From: Rubrivivax rivuli
GTDB lineage: Bacteria; Pseudomonadota; Gammaproteobacteria; Burkholderiales; Burkholderiaceae_C
Direction of reading: 5' to 3'
Assembly (NCBI RefSeq): GCF_004016505.1
Contig: NZ_SACR01000005.1
Span: 248,001-312,000 of the forward strand
DNA: 64,000 nt
This document shows, in pieces, positions 1 through 8,025 of this stretch. The position numbers and the translations under genes are program-made. A model generated the notes under the pieces. It had not been told where the DNA came from and ran no database searches. It saw only the letters and a list, made by a program, of their open reading frames with translations. The first letter of the stretch is position 1, and each line of letters opens with the position of its first letter.

Positions 1-507
1 TGCGGCGACGAAGGCAGCGGCGCCTGGCTGGGCCGGCAGGCCCTGGCGCACGCACAGCGTGCGGTGGACGGGCGCGCCGTCTGCGGTGCGCTGGCGCGCG
101 CCGTGCTGGCTGCGGTGCAGGCGGCGGTGCCCTGCCAGGCTGGCGGGGCCGGCGCCGTGGGCGACGCTGCATCGCCGGCCGCGGCCCTGCAGGCCTATGG
201 CGACCGCGCCCGGCAGGGCGATCTGGCCGCGCTGGCCCCGTGGGTCACGCAGGCGGCCGCGCAGGGCGACCCCGCCGCCGAGGCGCTGCTCGCACAGGCT
301 GCGCGTGAACTCGAGGCCCTGGTGCAGGCCGCCGACCCCAGCGGCCGCCTCCCCGTGGTGCTGGCCGGCAGCGTCGCGCGGCACCTGCAGCCCCGCCTGC
401 ACAGCGACACTCGGGCGCGCTGCCAGCCCGCGCTGGCCGATGCCCCTGCCGGCGCGCTGCAATGGCTGCGTGCCGCCTTCCCCACCTCCAGCCCGAAACT
501 GCCATGA
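1..507 (+). CDS. N-acetylglucosamine kinase-like protein (BadF/BadG/BcrA/BcrD ATPase family), 3' part
   Basis: The reading frame is open from the first base, so the gene begins upstream and only about 168 C-terminal residues are visible. They start CGDEGSGAWLGRQAL, which matches the conserved GDEGS..W.G segment of cytoplasmic GlcNAc/glucosamine kinases in the ASKHA (BadF/BadG) family. The family phosphorylates GlcNAc with ATP. The stop TGA overlaps the ATG of the following GntR gene (ATGA), so the two are translationally coupled. The downstream genes (deaminase, NagZ, AmpG-like) support a role in amino-sugar or muropeptide recycling. The ATP-binding N-terminus is outside the window, so a glucosamine-specific kinase is also possible. 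Confidence 0.75.
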   Translation, partial: CGDEGSGAWLGRQALAHAQRAVDGRAVCGALARAVLAAVQAAVPCQAGGAGAVGDAASPAAALQAYGDRARQGDLAALAPWVTQAAAQGDPAAEALLAQAARELEALVQAADPSGRLPVVLAGSVARHLQPRLHSDTRARCQPALADAPAGALQWLRAAFPTSSPKLP

Positions 508-1250
508 GCCCCACGCCAGCGCTGCCCTTCCGCTTCAAGCCCGACACCTCGGCCGCCTCGCCGCTGTACCTGCAGCTGGCGCAGGCGCTGTCCAAGGCCA
601 TCGCCGAAGGCCTGTACCAGGCCGACGAGGCCCTGCCCTCGGAGCGCGTGCTGGCCGAGGCGCTGCAGGTCTCGCGCGTGACGGCGCGCAACGCCATCGA
701 AAGGCTGGTGGAGCAGGGGCTGATCATCCGCAAGCGCGGCTCGGGCAACTACATCGCACCGCGGCTGGAGCAGCCTTTGACGCGCCTGTCGGGCTTCTCG
801 GAAGAACTGCACCAGCGCGGCTTCATCCCGGGCTCGCGCTGGCTGTCGCGGGGCTTTGCCACCGCGGCGCCCGATGAGCAGCTCTCGCTCGAACTCAAGA
901 GCGGCGAACGCGTGGCGCGCCTGGAGCGCCTGCGCCTGGCCGACACCACCGTGATGGCCTACGAACTGAGCGTGCTGCCCGCTTCGGTGCTGCCCGACCC
1001 CGAGGCCGTGAGCGCCTCGCTCTACAGCCACCTGGGCACGCACGGCCACGCGCCGGTGCGCGCCCTGCAGCACATCCGCGCGCTCAACACCGACGCCAAG
1101 CTCGCCGGCCTGCTGGAGGTGCCCACGGGTGCTGCGGTGCTCTACATCACGCGCGTGGGTTATGCCGCCAGTGGCAAGGCGGTGGAGCTCACGCACTCGT
1201 ATTGCCGCAGCGACTACTACGACTTCGTGGCGGAAATGCGGCGGGAGTGA
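504..1250 (+). CDS. GntR/HutC-type transcriptional regulator with UTRA domain (amino-sugar operon)
   Basis: This 248-residue protein has an N-terminal winged helix (about residues 15-80) containing LPSERVLAEALQVSRVTARN and AIERLVEQGLI, typical of GntR recognition helices. A UTRA ligand-binding domain follows (about 95-245). I chose the ATG at 504 because it gives the usual start just before the PLYLQLAQAL helix and overlaps the kinase stop by 4 nt; an in-frame ATG at 462 would add an atypical leader inside the upstream gene. HutC-subfamily members in such operons (NagR, NagQ, DasR) sense GlcNAc-6-P or GlcN-6-P. By position it probably controls this operon; its operator would lie upstream of the window. 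Confidence 0.85.
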   Translation: MSPTPALPFRFKPDTSAASPLYLQLAQALSKAIAEGLYQADEALPSERVLAEALQVSRVTARNAIERLVEQGLIIRKRGSGNYIAPRLEQPLTRLSGFSEELHQRGFIPGSRWLSRGFATAAPDEQLSLELKSGERVARLERLRLADTTVMAYELSVLPASVLPDPEAVSASLYSHLGTHGHAPVRALQHIRALNTDAKLAGLLEVPTGAAVLYITRVGYAASGKAVELTHSYCRSDYYDFVAEMRRE

Positions 1251-1254
1251 AGCC

Positions 1255-2313
1255 ATGATCGAAACCCGCACCCTGATGCTGCAGGAGGCGCTGTCCTCGC
1301 CCGAGCGCGTGGCCGTGCTGCTCGACCACGATGCCGCGGTCTACGAAGCCCTCGCTACCCGGCTGCGCGCGCGCCCGGCCGATGCGTTGCTGACGCTGGC
1401 GCGCGGCAGCTCCGACCACGCGGCGCAGCACCTGGCCTACCTGGTGATGGCGCGGCTGGGGCGTCTGGTGACCTCGCTGCCGATGTCGCTGCTCACGCTC
1501 TACGGCGCCCGGCTGCCGGCGGGGTCGCTGCACAGCTTCGCCTTCTCGCAATCGGGCCAGAGCCCCGATCTGGTGGAGCCCACGCGCGCCCTGCGTGCGG
1601 GCGGTGCCGGCACTGTGGCCCTGGTCAACGACACCGCCTCGCCGCTGGCCGCTGCGGCCGAATTCGTGCTGCCGCTGCACGCCGGGCCCGAGCGCAGCGT
1701 GGCCGCCACCAAGAGCTACATCGCGCAGCTGGTGGCCGGCGCGCGCCTGGTGGCGCACTGGCAGCAAGACGCCGTGCTGCAGGCCGCGGTGGCGGCGTTG
1801 CCCGAAGCGCTGGCCCGCGCCGCCGCGCAAGACTGGCAGTCCGCGCTGCCCGTGCTGCAGGGCGCGAGCCAGCTGTTCGTCATCGGCCGCGGCCCGGGCT
1901 TGGCCGTGGCCCAGGAGGCGGCGCTGAAGTTCAAGGAAACCTGCGGCATGCAGGCCGAGGCCTTTTCGGGCGCCGAGGTGCAGCACGGCCCCATGGCGCT
2001 GGTGGGTGCGGGCTGGCCGGTGCTGGTGCTGGCCCCGCGCGGGCCGGCGCAGGCCGGGCTGCTGGACCTGGCCACGCGGCTGCAGGCCCGCAACGCGCAC
2101 GTGATGCTGGCGCTGCCCGAAGCGCAGCGCGCTGCGGCCGAAGCCGCCGCCCCGGGCTTGCTGACGCTGCCGCTGGCCCTGACGGGCCACGAAGACCTCG
2201 ACGCCCTCGCCGCCGTGCAGAGCTTCTACCCGCTGGTCGAAGCGCTCTCCCGCGCACGCGGCCGCAACCCCGACCAGCCGCCTTACCTGGCCAAGGTCAC
2301 CAAGACCCACTGA
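1255..2313 (+). CDS. nagB-II: SIS-domain glucosamine-6-phosphate deaminase-like protein (NagB-II type)
   Basis: The 352-residue protein is made of two SIS (sugar isomerase) domains. The first has LARGSSDHAAQHLAYL and FSQSGQSPDLVEP; the second has VIGRGPGLAVAQEAALKFKE and a GAEVQHGPMAL segment as in the GlmS isomerase half. There is no N-terminal glutaminase cysteine domain, so it cannot use glutamine like GlmS. This architecture is typical of AgaS/NagB-II enzymes that convert glucosamine-6-P to fructose-6-P and ammonia. The start ATG lies 4 nt after the GntR stop. Together with the kinase upstream it supplies phosphorylation and deamination; a NagA deacetylase is not in the window and may lie upstream. 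Confidence 0.82.
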   Translation: MIETRTLMLQEALSSPERVAVLLDHDAAVYEALATRLRARPADALLTLARGSSDHAAQHLAYLVMARLGRLVTSLPMSLLTLYGARLPAGSLHSFAFSQSGQSPDLVEPTRALRAGGAGTVALVNDTASPLAAAAEFVLPLHAGPERSVAATKSYIAQLVAGARLVAHWQQDAVLQAAVAALPEALARAAAQDWQSALPVLQGASQLFVIGRGPGLAVAQEAALKFKETCGMQAEAFSGAEVQHGPMALVGAGWPVLVLAPRGPAQAGLLDLATRLQARNAHVMLALPEAQRAAAEAAAPGLLTLPLALTGHEDLDALAAVQSFYPLVEALSRARGRNPDQPPYLAKVTKTH

Positions 2314-2353
2314 GGCCTCGCGCCTTTCCCGAACCGACCGAGTCCCCGTGCCC

Positions 2354-3856
2354 ATGACCTCCTTCCCCCCTGGCCGCCTGGTGATGGTGGACATTCCCGG
2401 CACACGGCTCGATGCCGACACCGCCGATTTCCTGGCGCGCCACCACATCGGCGGCGTGTGCCTCTTCCGCAAGAACCTGGGCACCGAGGCCGAGGTGCGC
2501 ACCCTCACCGCCGCGCTGCGCGAGGTGATGGGCCCCGGCGCGCTGATCGGCATCGACCAGGAGGGCGGCGCCGTGGTGCGGGCCACCTTCCTGCCCCCGC
2601 CGCCGGCGGCCATGGCCCTGGGCGCGGCCGACAGCCCGGCGCTGGCCCAGGCCGTTGGCGCCGCCGTGGCGCGTGGGCTCAAGGGCCTGGGCATCAACTG
2701 GAATTTCGCGCCGGTGCTCGACATCAACAGCAACCCGGCCAACCCGGTGATCGCCGAGCGTGCCTTCGGCGACGACGCGGCCACGGTCGAGCGTCTGGCC
2801 GGGGCCTGGATGCGCGGCTCGCTGGCCGAAGGCGTGGCCTGCTGCGTGAAGCACTTTCCGGGGCACGGCGACACGCAGACCGATTCGCACCACGCGCTGC
2901 CCGTGGTGCACAAGAGCCGCGCCGAGCTCTACGCGCTGGAACTCGCGCCTTTTCGCGCGCTGTGCCCCGAGGCGCCGGCGGTGATGACGGCCCACATCGT
3001 CTACCCGCAGCTCGACGCCGAGCGCCCGGCGACGCTCTCGCCGGCCATCCTGCAAGGCATCCTGCGCGACGAGTGGGGCTACGACGGCGTGGTCATCACC
3101 GACGCGCTGATGATGCAGGCCGTGGCCGCGCGCTGGGGCCACGCCAGGGCCGCGGTGATGGCGCTGCAGGCGGGCGCCGATCTCGTGCTGGCCCAGGGCA
3201 GCCGGGAAGAGCAGCAGGCCACGCTGGACGCCCTGCAGGCCGCGTTCGCCGATGGTCGCCTGGCCTTGGCTTCGGGGGCACGTGCGGCCGCGCGCCTGAA
3301 CCGCCTGGCGGTGCGTTTCCCGGCCACCCCCGGTGTGTACGACCCGGTCCGCCGCCAGGCCGACGAAGGGCTCATGCAGCAGGCCTGGACCTCGGGCCTC
3401 GCCACGCTGCTGGGGGCCACGGCCCCTGCGCTCGGTCAGGCGCTGCGCGTGGTCGTGCAAGCCGCCGTGCCCACCGACCAGGTTTCCGAGGCCGGCCCCG
3501 AGGCGGCTGCCGTGCTGGCGATGTTCGCCGGCTTCGCCGACGTGCAGCCGCTGGTGGTGCCCGACCTCGCCGCCTTCGACGGCACGGCGTTGCCCGCCGA
3601 CGGCCGCCTGAACGTGCTGGTCTCCACCCGCCGCGACCGCCACGGCCCGCTGCCCGGCGGCTGGCAGCCCGACCTGCTGCTGCTGCTGTGGAACCCCTTC
3701 CAGGCGCTGGACACACCGGCGCCCACGCTGCTGGCCTGGGGCCACGCCGCCGGCGCGCTGGCGGCGGTGCGGGCCTGGCTGGAAGGCCGCGTGGTGGCCA
3801 CGGGCCGTGCGCCCGCCAGCCTGCAGCCGCGGGCCGTGGAGAACCGCAAGCCATGA
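2354..3856 (+). CDS. nagZ: Beta-N-acetylhexosaminidase, GH3 family (NagZ-like)
   Basis: The 500-residue cytoplasmic enzyme has no signal peptide. It carries the GH3 NagZ signature KHFPGHGDTQTDSHH (residues 166-180), whose Asp-x-His pair (D177, H179) is the family's acid/base, and the nucleophile Asp in VVITDALMM (D250). NagZ cleaves GlcNAc from GlcNAc-anhydroMurNAc peptides in peptidoglycan recycling. It is longer than the usual proteobacterial NagZ of about 340 residues, with about 150 extra C-terminal residues seen in longer GH3 relatives. The start may be this ATG or a GTG at 2348; neither has a clear Shine-Dalgarno. Its stop overlaps the permease start by 4 nt. Confidence 0.88.
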   Translation: MTSFPPGRLVMVDIPGTRLDADTADFLARHHIGGVCLFRKNLGTEAEVRTLTAALREVMGPGALIGIDQEGGAVVRATFLPPPPAAMALGAADSPALAQAVGAAVARGLKGLGINWNFAPVLDINSNPANPVIAERAFGDDAATVERLAGAWMRGSLAEGVACCVKHFPGHGDTQTDSHHALPVVHKSRAELYALELAPFRALCPEAPAVMTAHIVYPQLDAERPATLSPAILQGILRDEWGYDGVVITDALMMQAVAARWGHARAAVMALQAGADLVLAQGSREEQQATLDALQAAFADGRLALASGARAAARLNRLAVRFPATPGVYDPVRRQADEGLMQQAWTSGLATLLGATAPALGQALRVVVQAAVPTDQVSEAGPEAAAVLAMFAGFADVQPLVVPDLAAFDGTALPADGRLNVLVSTRRDRHGPLPGGWQPDLLLLLWNPFQALDTPAPTLLAWGHAAGALAAVRAWLEGRVVATGRAPASLQPRAVENRKP

Positions 3857-5160
3857 ACACCGCCACCACCGCCGCCCCGGCTGCCGTGCCGGCCCTGCGC
3901 CCGCTGCGCTGGGTGCCCACGCTCTACTTCGTGCAGGGCCTGCAGTTCTTCGTCGTCAACCTCATCCTGGCGCTGATGCTGAAGAACCAGGGCGTGGCCA
4001 ACGACCGCATCGCGGCCTGGACGGCGGCCCTCGGGCTGGCCTGGGCCTTCAAGCCGCTGTGGAGCCCCTTCCTGGAACTGGCGCGGCGCAAGAAGGCCGT
4101 GGTGGTGGCCATGCAGTACACCGGCGCGGCGCTGCTGGCGCTGGCGGCGCTGGCGTTGCAGTTCCCCTTCTGGTTCGCGCTGCTGATGGGCGCGATGTTC
4201 GTCTTCGCCTTCACCTCGGCCACGCACGACATCGCCTGCGACGGCCTCTACATGGCCGCGCTGGACAGCCGCGCACAGGCCCTGTACGTCGGCTGGCAGG
4301 GCGCGTTTTTCAACGCCTCGAAGTTCCTGGCCCTGGGCGGGCTGATGAAGCTGGCCGGCTGGCTGGAGGTGGGTGTGGGTGTCACGCAGGCCTGGACGCT
4401 GATCTTCCTGCTGCTGGGCGCCTTGCTGGCCGCGCTGGCGACCTGGAACGCGCGCGCCTTGCCCGACCCCGTCTCGCCGCTGCTCAGCACAGCCGCGGGC
4501 AGCCCCTGGCGCGAAGTGGCGGCCACGCAGAAGGCCGTGCTGCTGGGCTTCCTGGCCAAGCCGCAGATCGCGCTGGCCGTGGCCTTCATCGTGCTCTTCC
4601 GCTTCGGCGAAGGCCAGGTGCAGACCATCGGCCCGCTCTTCCTCATCGAGCCGCGCGCGCAGGGCGGCCTGGGCCTGACGACGGGGCAGGTGGGTGATCT
4701 CTACGGCATCGCCGGCACGGCGGCATTCCTGCTGGGCAGCATCCTCGGTGGCAGCTTCACGGCGTGGCTGGGTTTGAAGCGCGCCATGCCGCTGCTGATC
4801 GCGGCGATGGTGGTGCCCAACCTCGTGTTCTGGCAGCTCAGCGTGCACCTGCCCGAGAGCCTGTGGACCGTGGGCGCGGCCATCGCGCTGGAGTCCTTCT
4901 TCTACGGCTTCGGCTTCGTCGGCATGATCCTCTTCATCATGCAGGTGGTGGCCCCCGGGCCTTTCCAGACCGCGCACTACGCTTTAGGCACCGGCGTGAT
5001 GCAGCTGGGCTTCATCTTCAGCAAGTTCATCAGCGGCAGCCTGCAACTGCAGATGGGTTACAGCGGCTTCTTCTTCTGGACCGTGGTGGCCGGCCTGCCG
5101 GTGCTGCTGCTGCTGTGGTGGGTGCGCTGGCCGGCGGCCGACGCGCCTGCGCAGCCGTGA
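3853..5160 (+). CDS. MFS permease, AmpG-like (muropeptide/amino-sugar importer candidate)
   Basis: The 435-residue protein consists of about 12 hydrophobic segments, starting with a PTLYFVQGLQFF helix, and has the general layout of AmpG/SLC33-type major facilitator permeases, including the THDIACDGLY segment after TM4. AmpG imports GlcNAc-anhydroMurNAc-peptides from the periplasm. Directly following NagZ with an ATGA overlap, it would supply that enzyme's substrate. A chitooligosaccharide or other sugar substrate cannot be excluded from sequence alone. The next gene starts at a GTG overlapping its stop. Confidence 0.75.
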   Translation: MNTATTAAPAAVPALRPLRWVPTLYFVQGLQFFVVNLILALMLKNQGVANDRIAAWTAALGLAWAFKPLWSPFLELARRKKAVVVAMQYTGAALLALAALALQFPFWFALLMGAMFVFAFTSATHDIACDGLYMAALDSRAQALYVGWQGAFFNASKFLALGGLMKLAGWLEVGVGVTQAWTLIFLLLGALLAALATWNARALPDPVSPLLSTAAGSPWREVAATQKAVLLGFLAKPQIALAVAFIVLFRFGEGQVQTIGPLFLIEPRAQGGLGLTTGQVGDLYGIAGTAAFLLGSILGGSFTAWLGLKRAMPLLIAAMVVPNLVFWQLSVHLPESLWTVGAAIALESFFYGFGFVGMILFIMQVVAPGPFQTAHYALGTGVMQLGFIFSKFISGSLQLQMGYSGFFFWTVVAGLPVLLLLWWVRWPAADAPAQP

Positions 5161-6047
5161 AGCGCATCGCCGCGGCGGCGCTGTTGGCGTCAACGCTCGC
5201 CGGTGCGCAGCCGGCCGGGCCGATCTTCTTCGACGACTTCTCGCAGCCCGACACCGCCACGCTGCGCGCCCAGGGCTGGACGCTGCGCGACCGCGCCGGC
5301 CACCCCGGCGTGCCCGGCGCGCGCTGGGCGCCCGAGGCCTTGAGCCTGCAGCCCGACCCGGCCCAGGCTGGCAACCGCCTGCTGCGCTTGCAGGCGCAGA
5401 CCGACGGCACGCCGGCCGGCACCGTGCAGGCCCAGGCCTGTCACCAGCGCCGGCTGCTGCACGGCACCTGGGCTGCGCGCGTGCGCTTCACCGATGCGCC
5501 GCTGCAAGGCGCCGATGGCGACCCCGTCATCCAGGCCTTCTACGCCATCGGCCCGCTGCGCCACGACCTCGACCCGCAGTTCAGCGAGGTCGACATCGAG
5601 TACCTGCCCAACGGCGGCTGGGGCAGCCCCGAGACGCGGCTGTACGCCATCAGCTGGCAGACGGTGCGCCTCGAACCCTGGCAGGCCTGGAACAGCACCC
5701 ACGCCGAGCCCGGCGGCCATGCCGGCTGGCGCGTGCTGGTGGTGCAGAGCGAGCCGGGCGCGGTGCGCCAGTACCTGGACGGTCGCCTGATCGCCAGCCA
5801 CACCGGCCGCCATCTGCCGGTGGAGGCGATGTCGCTGAACCTGAGCCTGTGGTTCTCGCCGGGCGGGCTGCTGCCGCCCACGGCCGCGCCGCGGCGCTGG
5901 GCGATGGACGTGGATTGGGTGCTGCACACGGCCGCACTGTGGTCGCCTGCCGCCGTGGTGCAGCAGGTGCAGGCGCTGCGTGCGGCCGGCGCGGCGCGGC
6001 GCGACGGCTGGCCGGCCGCAGCGCAGCCTGCGCCCTGCGACCTGTAG
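5157..6047 (+). CDS. Secreted GH16-like glycoside hydrolase
   Basis: The 296-residue protein starts at GTG (GTGA overlap with the permease stop) with a short hydrophobic signal peptide ending near AGAQPA. The motif SEVDIEY (E144, D146, E148) fits the ExDxxE-type catalytic signature of GH16 laminarinases/kappa-carrageenases, and surrounding beta-strand segments (FFDDFSQPD, GTWAARVRF, MDVDWVL) fit a jelly-roll fold. The family hydrolyses beta-1,3/1,4-glucans or galactans in the periplasm or outside the cell. Its substrate is unknown. It is the last gene of the operon; a small hairpin (CCTCA-GGC-TGAGG, 6050-6062) lies just after the stop, between convergent genes. Confidence 0.7.
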   Translation: MKRIAAAALLASTLAGAQPAGPIFFDDFSQPDTATLRAQGWTLRDRAGHPGVPGARWAPEALSLQPDPAQAGNRLLRLQAQTDGTPAGTVQAQACHQRRLLHGTWAARVRFTDAPLQGADGDPVIQAFYAIGPLRHDLDPQFSEVDIEYLPNGGWGSPETRLYAISWQTVRLEPWQAWNSTHAEPGGHAGWRVLVVQSEPGAVRQYLDGRLIASHTGRHLPVEAMSLNLSLWFSPGGLLPPTAAPRRWAMDVDWVLHTAALWSPAAVVQQVQALRAAGAARRDGWPAAAQPAPCDL

Positions 6048-6051
6048 CGCC

Positions 6052-7311
6052 TCAGGCTGAGGGCGTCTGGGCGCTGGCCCTGGCAGACGCGGGCCGCTTG
6101 CGCCCATAGGTCAGGCGCGCCCACAGGGTCTCCATCGGGCCCCGTTCGTGGTGCTTCAGCCACCAAAGGCTCCAGGGCACCTGAATGCCGAAGAAGATCG
6201 CCAGCGAGAGCACGAAGCCCCAGGCCGGACCCACCTGGGCCCACAGGCCGAAGCCCCAGCCGTAGAAGAGCGTGGTGCACAGGGCGGTCTGCATCAGGTA
6301 GTTGGTCAGCGGCATGCGACCCGCGGCCTCGAAGGGCCTGAAGAGCGGGCGCAGCGCCGGCTTCTCGAACAACTGCACGATGGCCAGCACGTAGAACACC
6401 ATCACCATCGGCCGCGAGACGTTGTAGCAAAGCCCGGCGAAGGTCTTCACGAGGCTGGGGCCCGGTGTGCGATGGAGTTCCCACAGGGTGATGGCCGTGG
6501 CCGACAGTGCCAGCCCCGCCACCAGCATCACCCAGGTGAGGCGCCGTATCTGCGGCATCAGCTCGGGGATGCGCTCGGCCCAGCGGCGGCGCCCGGCCAG
6601 CACGCCGAGCAGCATGGTGAGCGTCATGCTCACGTACCAGCCGAAGCTGCCCCACAGCGAGTACAGGTCGCCGTACTCGTGGGCCATGATGCGCATGTTC
6701 TCCCACGCCGTGTCGAGGAAGCTGCCGCTGCCGAAAGCGGTGTCGTTGGTGATTGCGAAGGCCTTGCCCAGGGCCACGCGGCTGGCGGTGAACTCCGGGG
6801 TCACGAAGGCCACGCGCAGCAGGCTCGCCACCAACGGGTAGACGATGCAGCCGGCCATGATCCACAGCAGGCCGCGGTCGCTGACGCGGCGCAGCCCCAA
6901 CAGCAGCACGATGCCGAGGATGGCGTAGACGTGCAGCACGTCGCCGAACCAGAAGAGGTTGGCATGCAACAGGCCGATGGCCAGCAGCACCAGCAGCCGC
7001 TGCAGGTACAGGCGGTCGGCGTGCTGCGGGTCGGCCTGCTGCATGCGCGCGTACTGGATCGTGAAGCCCAGGCCGAAGAGCACGCTGAAGAGGCTGTTGA
7101 ACTTGCCGGAGAAGAGCGCGTCGCGGATCTGCTCCGCGCGCTGGTCCCAAAGCAGCGGCCAGTAGTGCGAGCCATCGGCCTCGTGCCAGCCGCTGTAGCT
7201 GAAGCCGGGCATGTTCATGATCAGGATGCCCATCAGCGCAAAGCCGCGCAGCACGTCGACGATGGGCAGGCGCTCGCCCGTGGGCAGCGGCTTGGGGGTG
7301 TCGGTGGGCAT
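6052..7311 (-). CDS. DUF418 domain-containing membrane protein (YeiB-like)
   Basis: The 419-residue polytopic membrane protein begins [20 protein letters not shown], the typical N-terminus of DUF418/YeiB proteins, and has about 9-10 hydrophobic helices. The C-terminal DUF418 part includes [20 protein letters not shown]. The biochemical role of this family is not established; some resemble acyltransferase-3 membrane proteins. It is convergent with the GH16-like gene (4 nt apart) and divergent from the molybdenum hydroxylase gene at 7543, so it is likely a single-gene unit. Confidence 0.88.
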   Translation of the reverse strand: MPTDTPKPLPTGERLPIVDVLRGFALMGILIMNMPGFSYSGWHEADGSHYWPLLWDQRAEQIRDALFSGKFNSLFSVLFGLGFTIQYARMQQADPQHADRLYLQRLLVLLAIGLLHANLFWFGDVLHVYAILGIVLLLGLRRVSDRGLLWIMAGCIVYPLVASLLRVAFVTPEFTASRVALGKAFAITNDTAFGSGSFLDTAWENMRIMAHEYGDLYSLWGSFGWYVSMTLTMLLGVLAGRRRWAERIPELMPQIRRLTWVMLVAGLALSATAITLWELHRTPGPSLVKTFAGLCYNVSRPMVMVFYVLAIVQLFEKPALRPLFRPFEAAGRMPLTNYLMQTALCTTLFYGWGFGLWAQVGPAWGFVLSLAIFFGIQVPWSLWWLKHHERGPMETLWARLTYGRKRPASARASAQTPSA

Positions 7312-7335
7312 GTTCGGGCGGGTGCAGCGAAGATG

Positions 7336-7352
7336 CAGCGCATCATGCGCTG
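7336..7352. promoter_or_regulatory. 17-bp perfect palindrome in a divergent intergenic region
   Basis: CAGCGCAT-C-ATGCGCTG is perfectly symmetric around one base. It lies 25 bp upstream of the DUF418 start (7311, minus strand) and about 190 bp upstream of the (2Fe-2S) subunit start at 7543. It may be a regulator operator or a 5'-leader hairpin of the DUF418 gene. No regulator gene adjoins it. The rest of 7312-7542 shows no recognisable element. Confidence 0.4.
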
Positions 7353-7542
7353 GCTACCCCGCGCTGGGCATCCCCAGGAAGCCGCCGGGTGCCGAGAGCC
7401 TGAAGACCGGACGGCTCGCGCCGCCGGCACGCGCCGCAGACCCCGCGCCCCGGCACGCGGCGCCGGAGCGGCCTGTGCGCGGTGGCGGCAAGGCAGGCAT
7501 CATCCAGGCCTGCCCCCACTGCGCTCACTGCCTTTGCTTCCC

Positions 7543-8025
7543 ATGCCCGAGAGCCCCGACACCACCGTCAACGGTCGCGCCCAGACGCGGCCGTCCTCGC
7601 CTTCCACCCTGCTCGTGCACTGGCTGCGCGATGAACTGGGCCTGACTGGCACCCACGTCGGCTGCGACACCGCGCAGTGCGGCGCCTGCACCGTGCTGGT
7701 GGACGGGCAGGCCGTCAAGAGCTGCAGCGTGCTGGCGGTGCAGGCCGCAGGCCGCAGCGTCACCACCGTCGAAGGCCTGGCCGCCCCCGGCGGCGTCCTG
7801 CACGCGGTGCAGGACGCCTTCATCGCCTGCCACGGCCTGCAGTGCGGCTTCTGCACCCCGGGCATGGTGATGAGCGCCACCGCGCTGCTGGCCGAGAACC
7901 CGGCGCCCACCGAGGCCGAGATCGTGCACGCGCTGGAAGGCAACCTCTGCCGTTGCACCGGCTACGTCAACATCGTCGCGGCCGTGCAGCAGGCCGCACG
8001 CACGCTGCAGCAGGAGGCCGCATGA
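7543..8025 (+). CDS. (2Fe-2S)-binding subunit of a molybdenum hydroxylase (CoxS/XdhA-like)
   Basis: This 160-residue protein has the two expected iron-sulfur modules: a plant-type ferredoxin cluster with [11 protein letters not shown] plus a following SC, and a C-terminal alpha-helical cluster with [10 protein letters not shown] and CRCTGY. It transfers electrons from the molybdenum centre to an acceptor. The N-terminus before [14 protein letters not shown] is slightly divergent but complete. Its stop overlaps the start of the large subunit by 4 nt. No FAD-binding (CoxM) gene accompanies this pair, so electrons probably pass to another partner, such as a cytochrome, or to the FAD subunit at 24124-24909. 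Confidence 0.92.
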   Translation: MPESPDTTVNGRAQTRPSSPSTLLVHWLRDELGLTGTHVGCDTAQCGACTVLVDGQAVKSCSVLAVQAAGRSVTTVEGLAAPGGVLHAVQDAFIACHGLQCGFCTPGMVMSATALLAENPAPTEAEIVHALEGNLCRCTGYVNIVAAVQQAARTLQQEAA

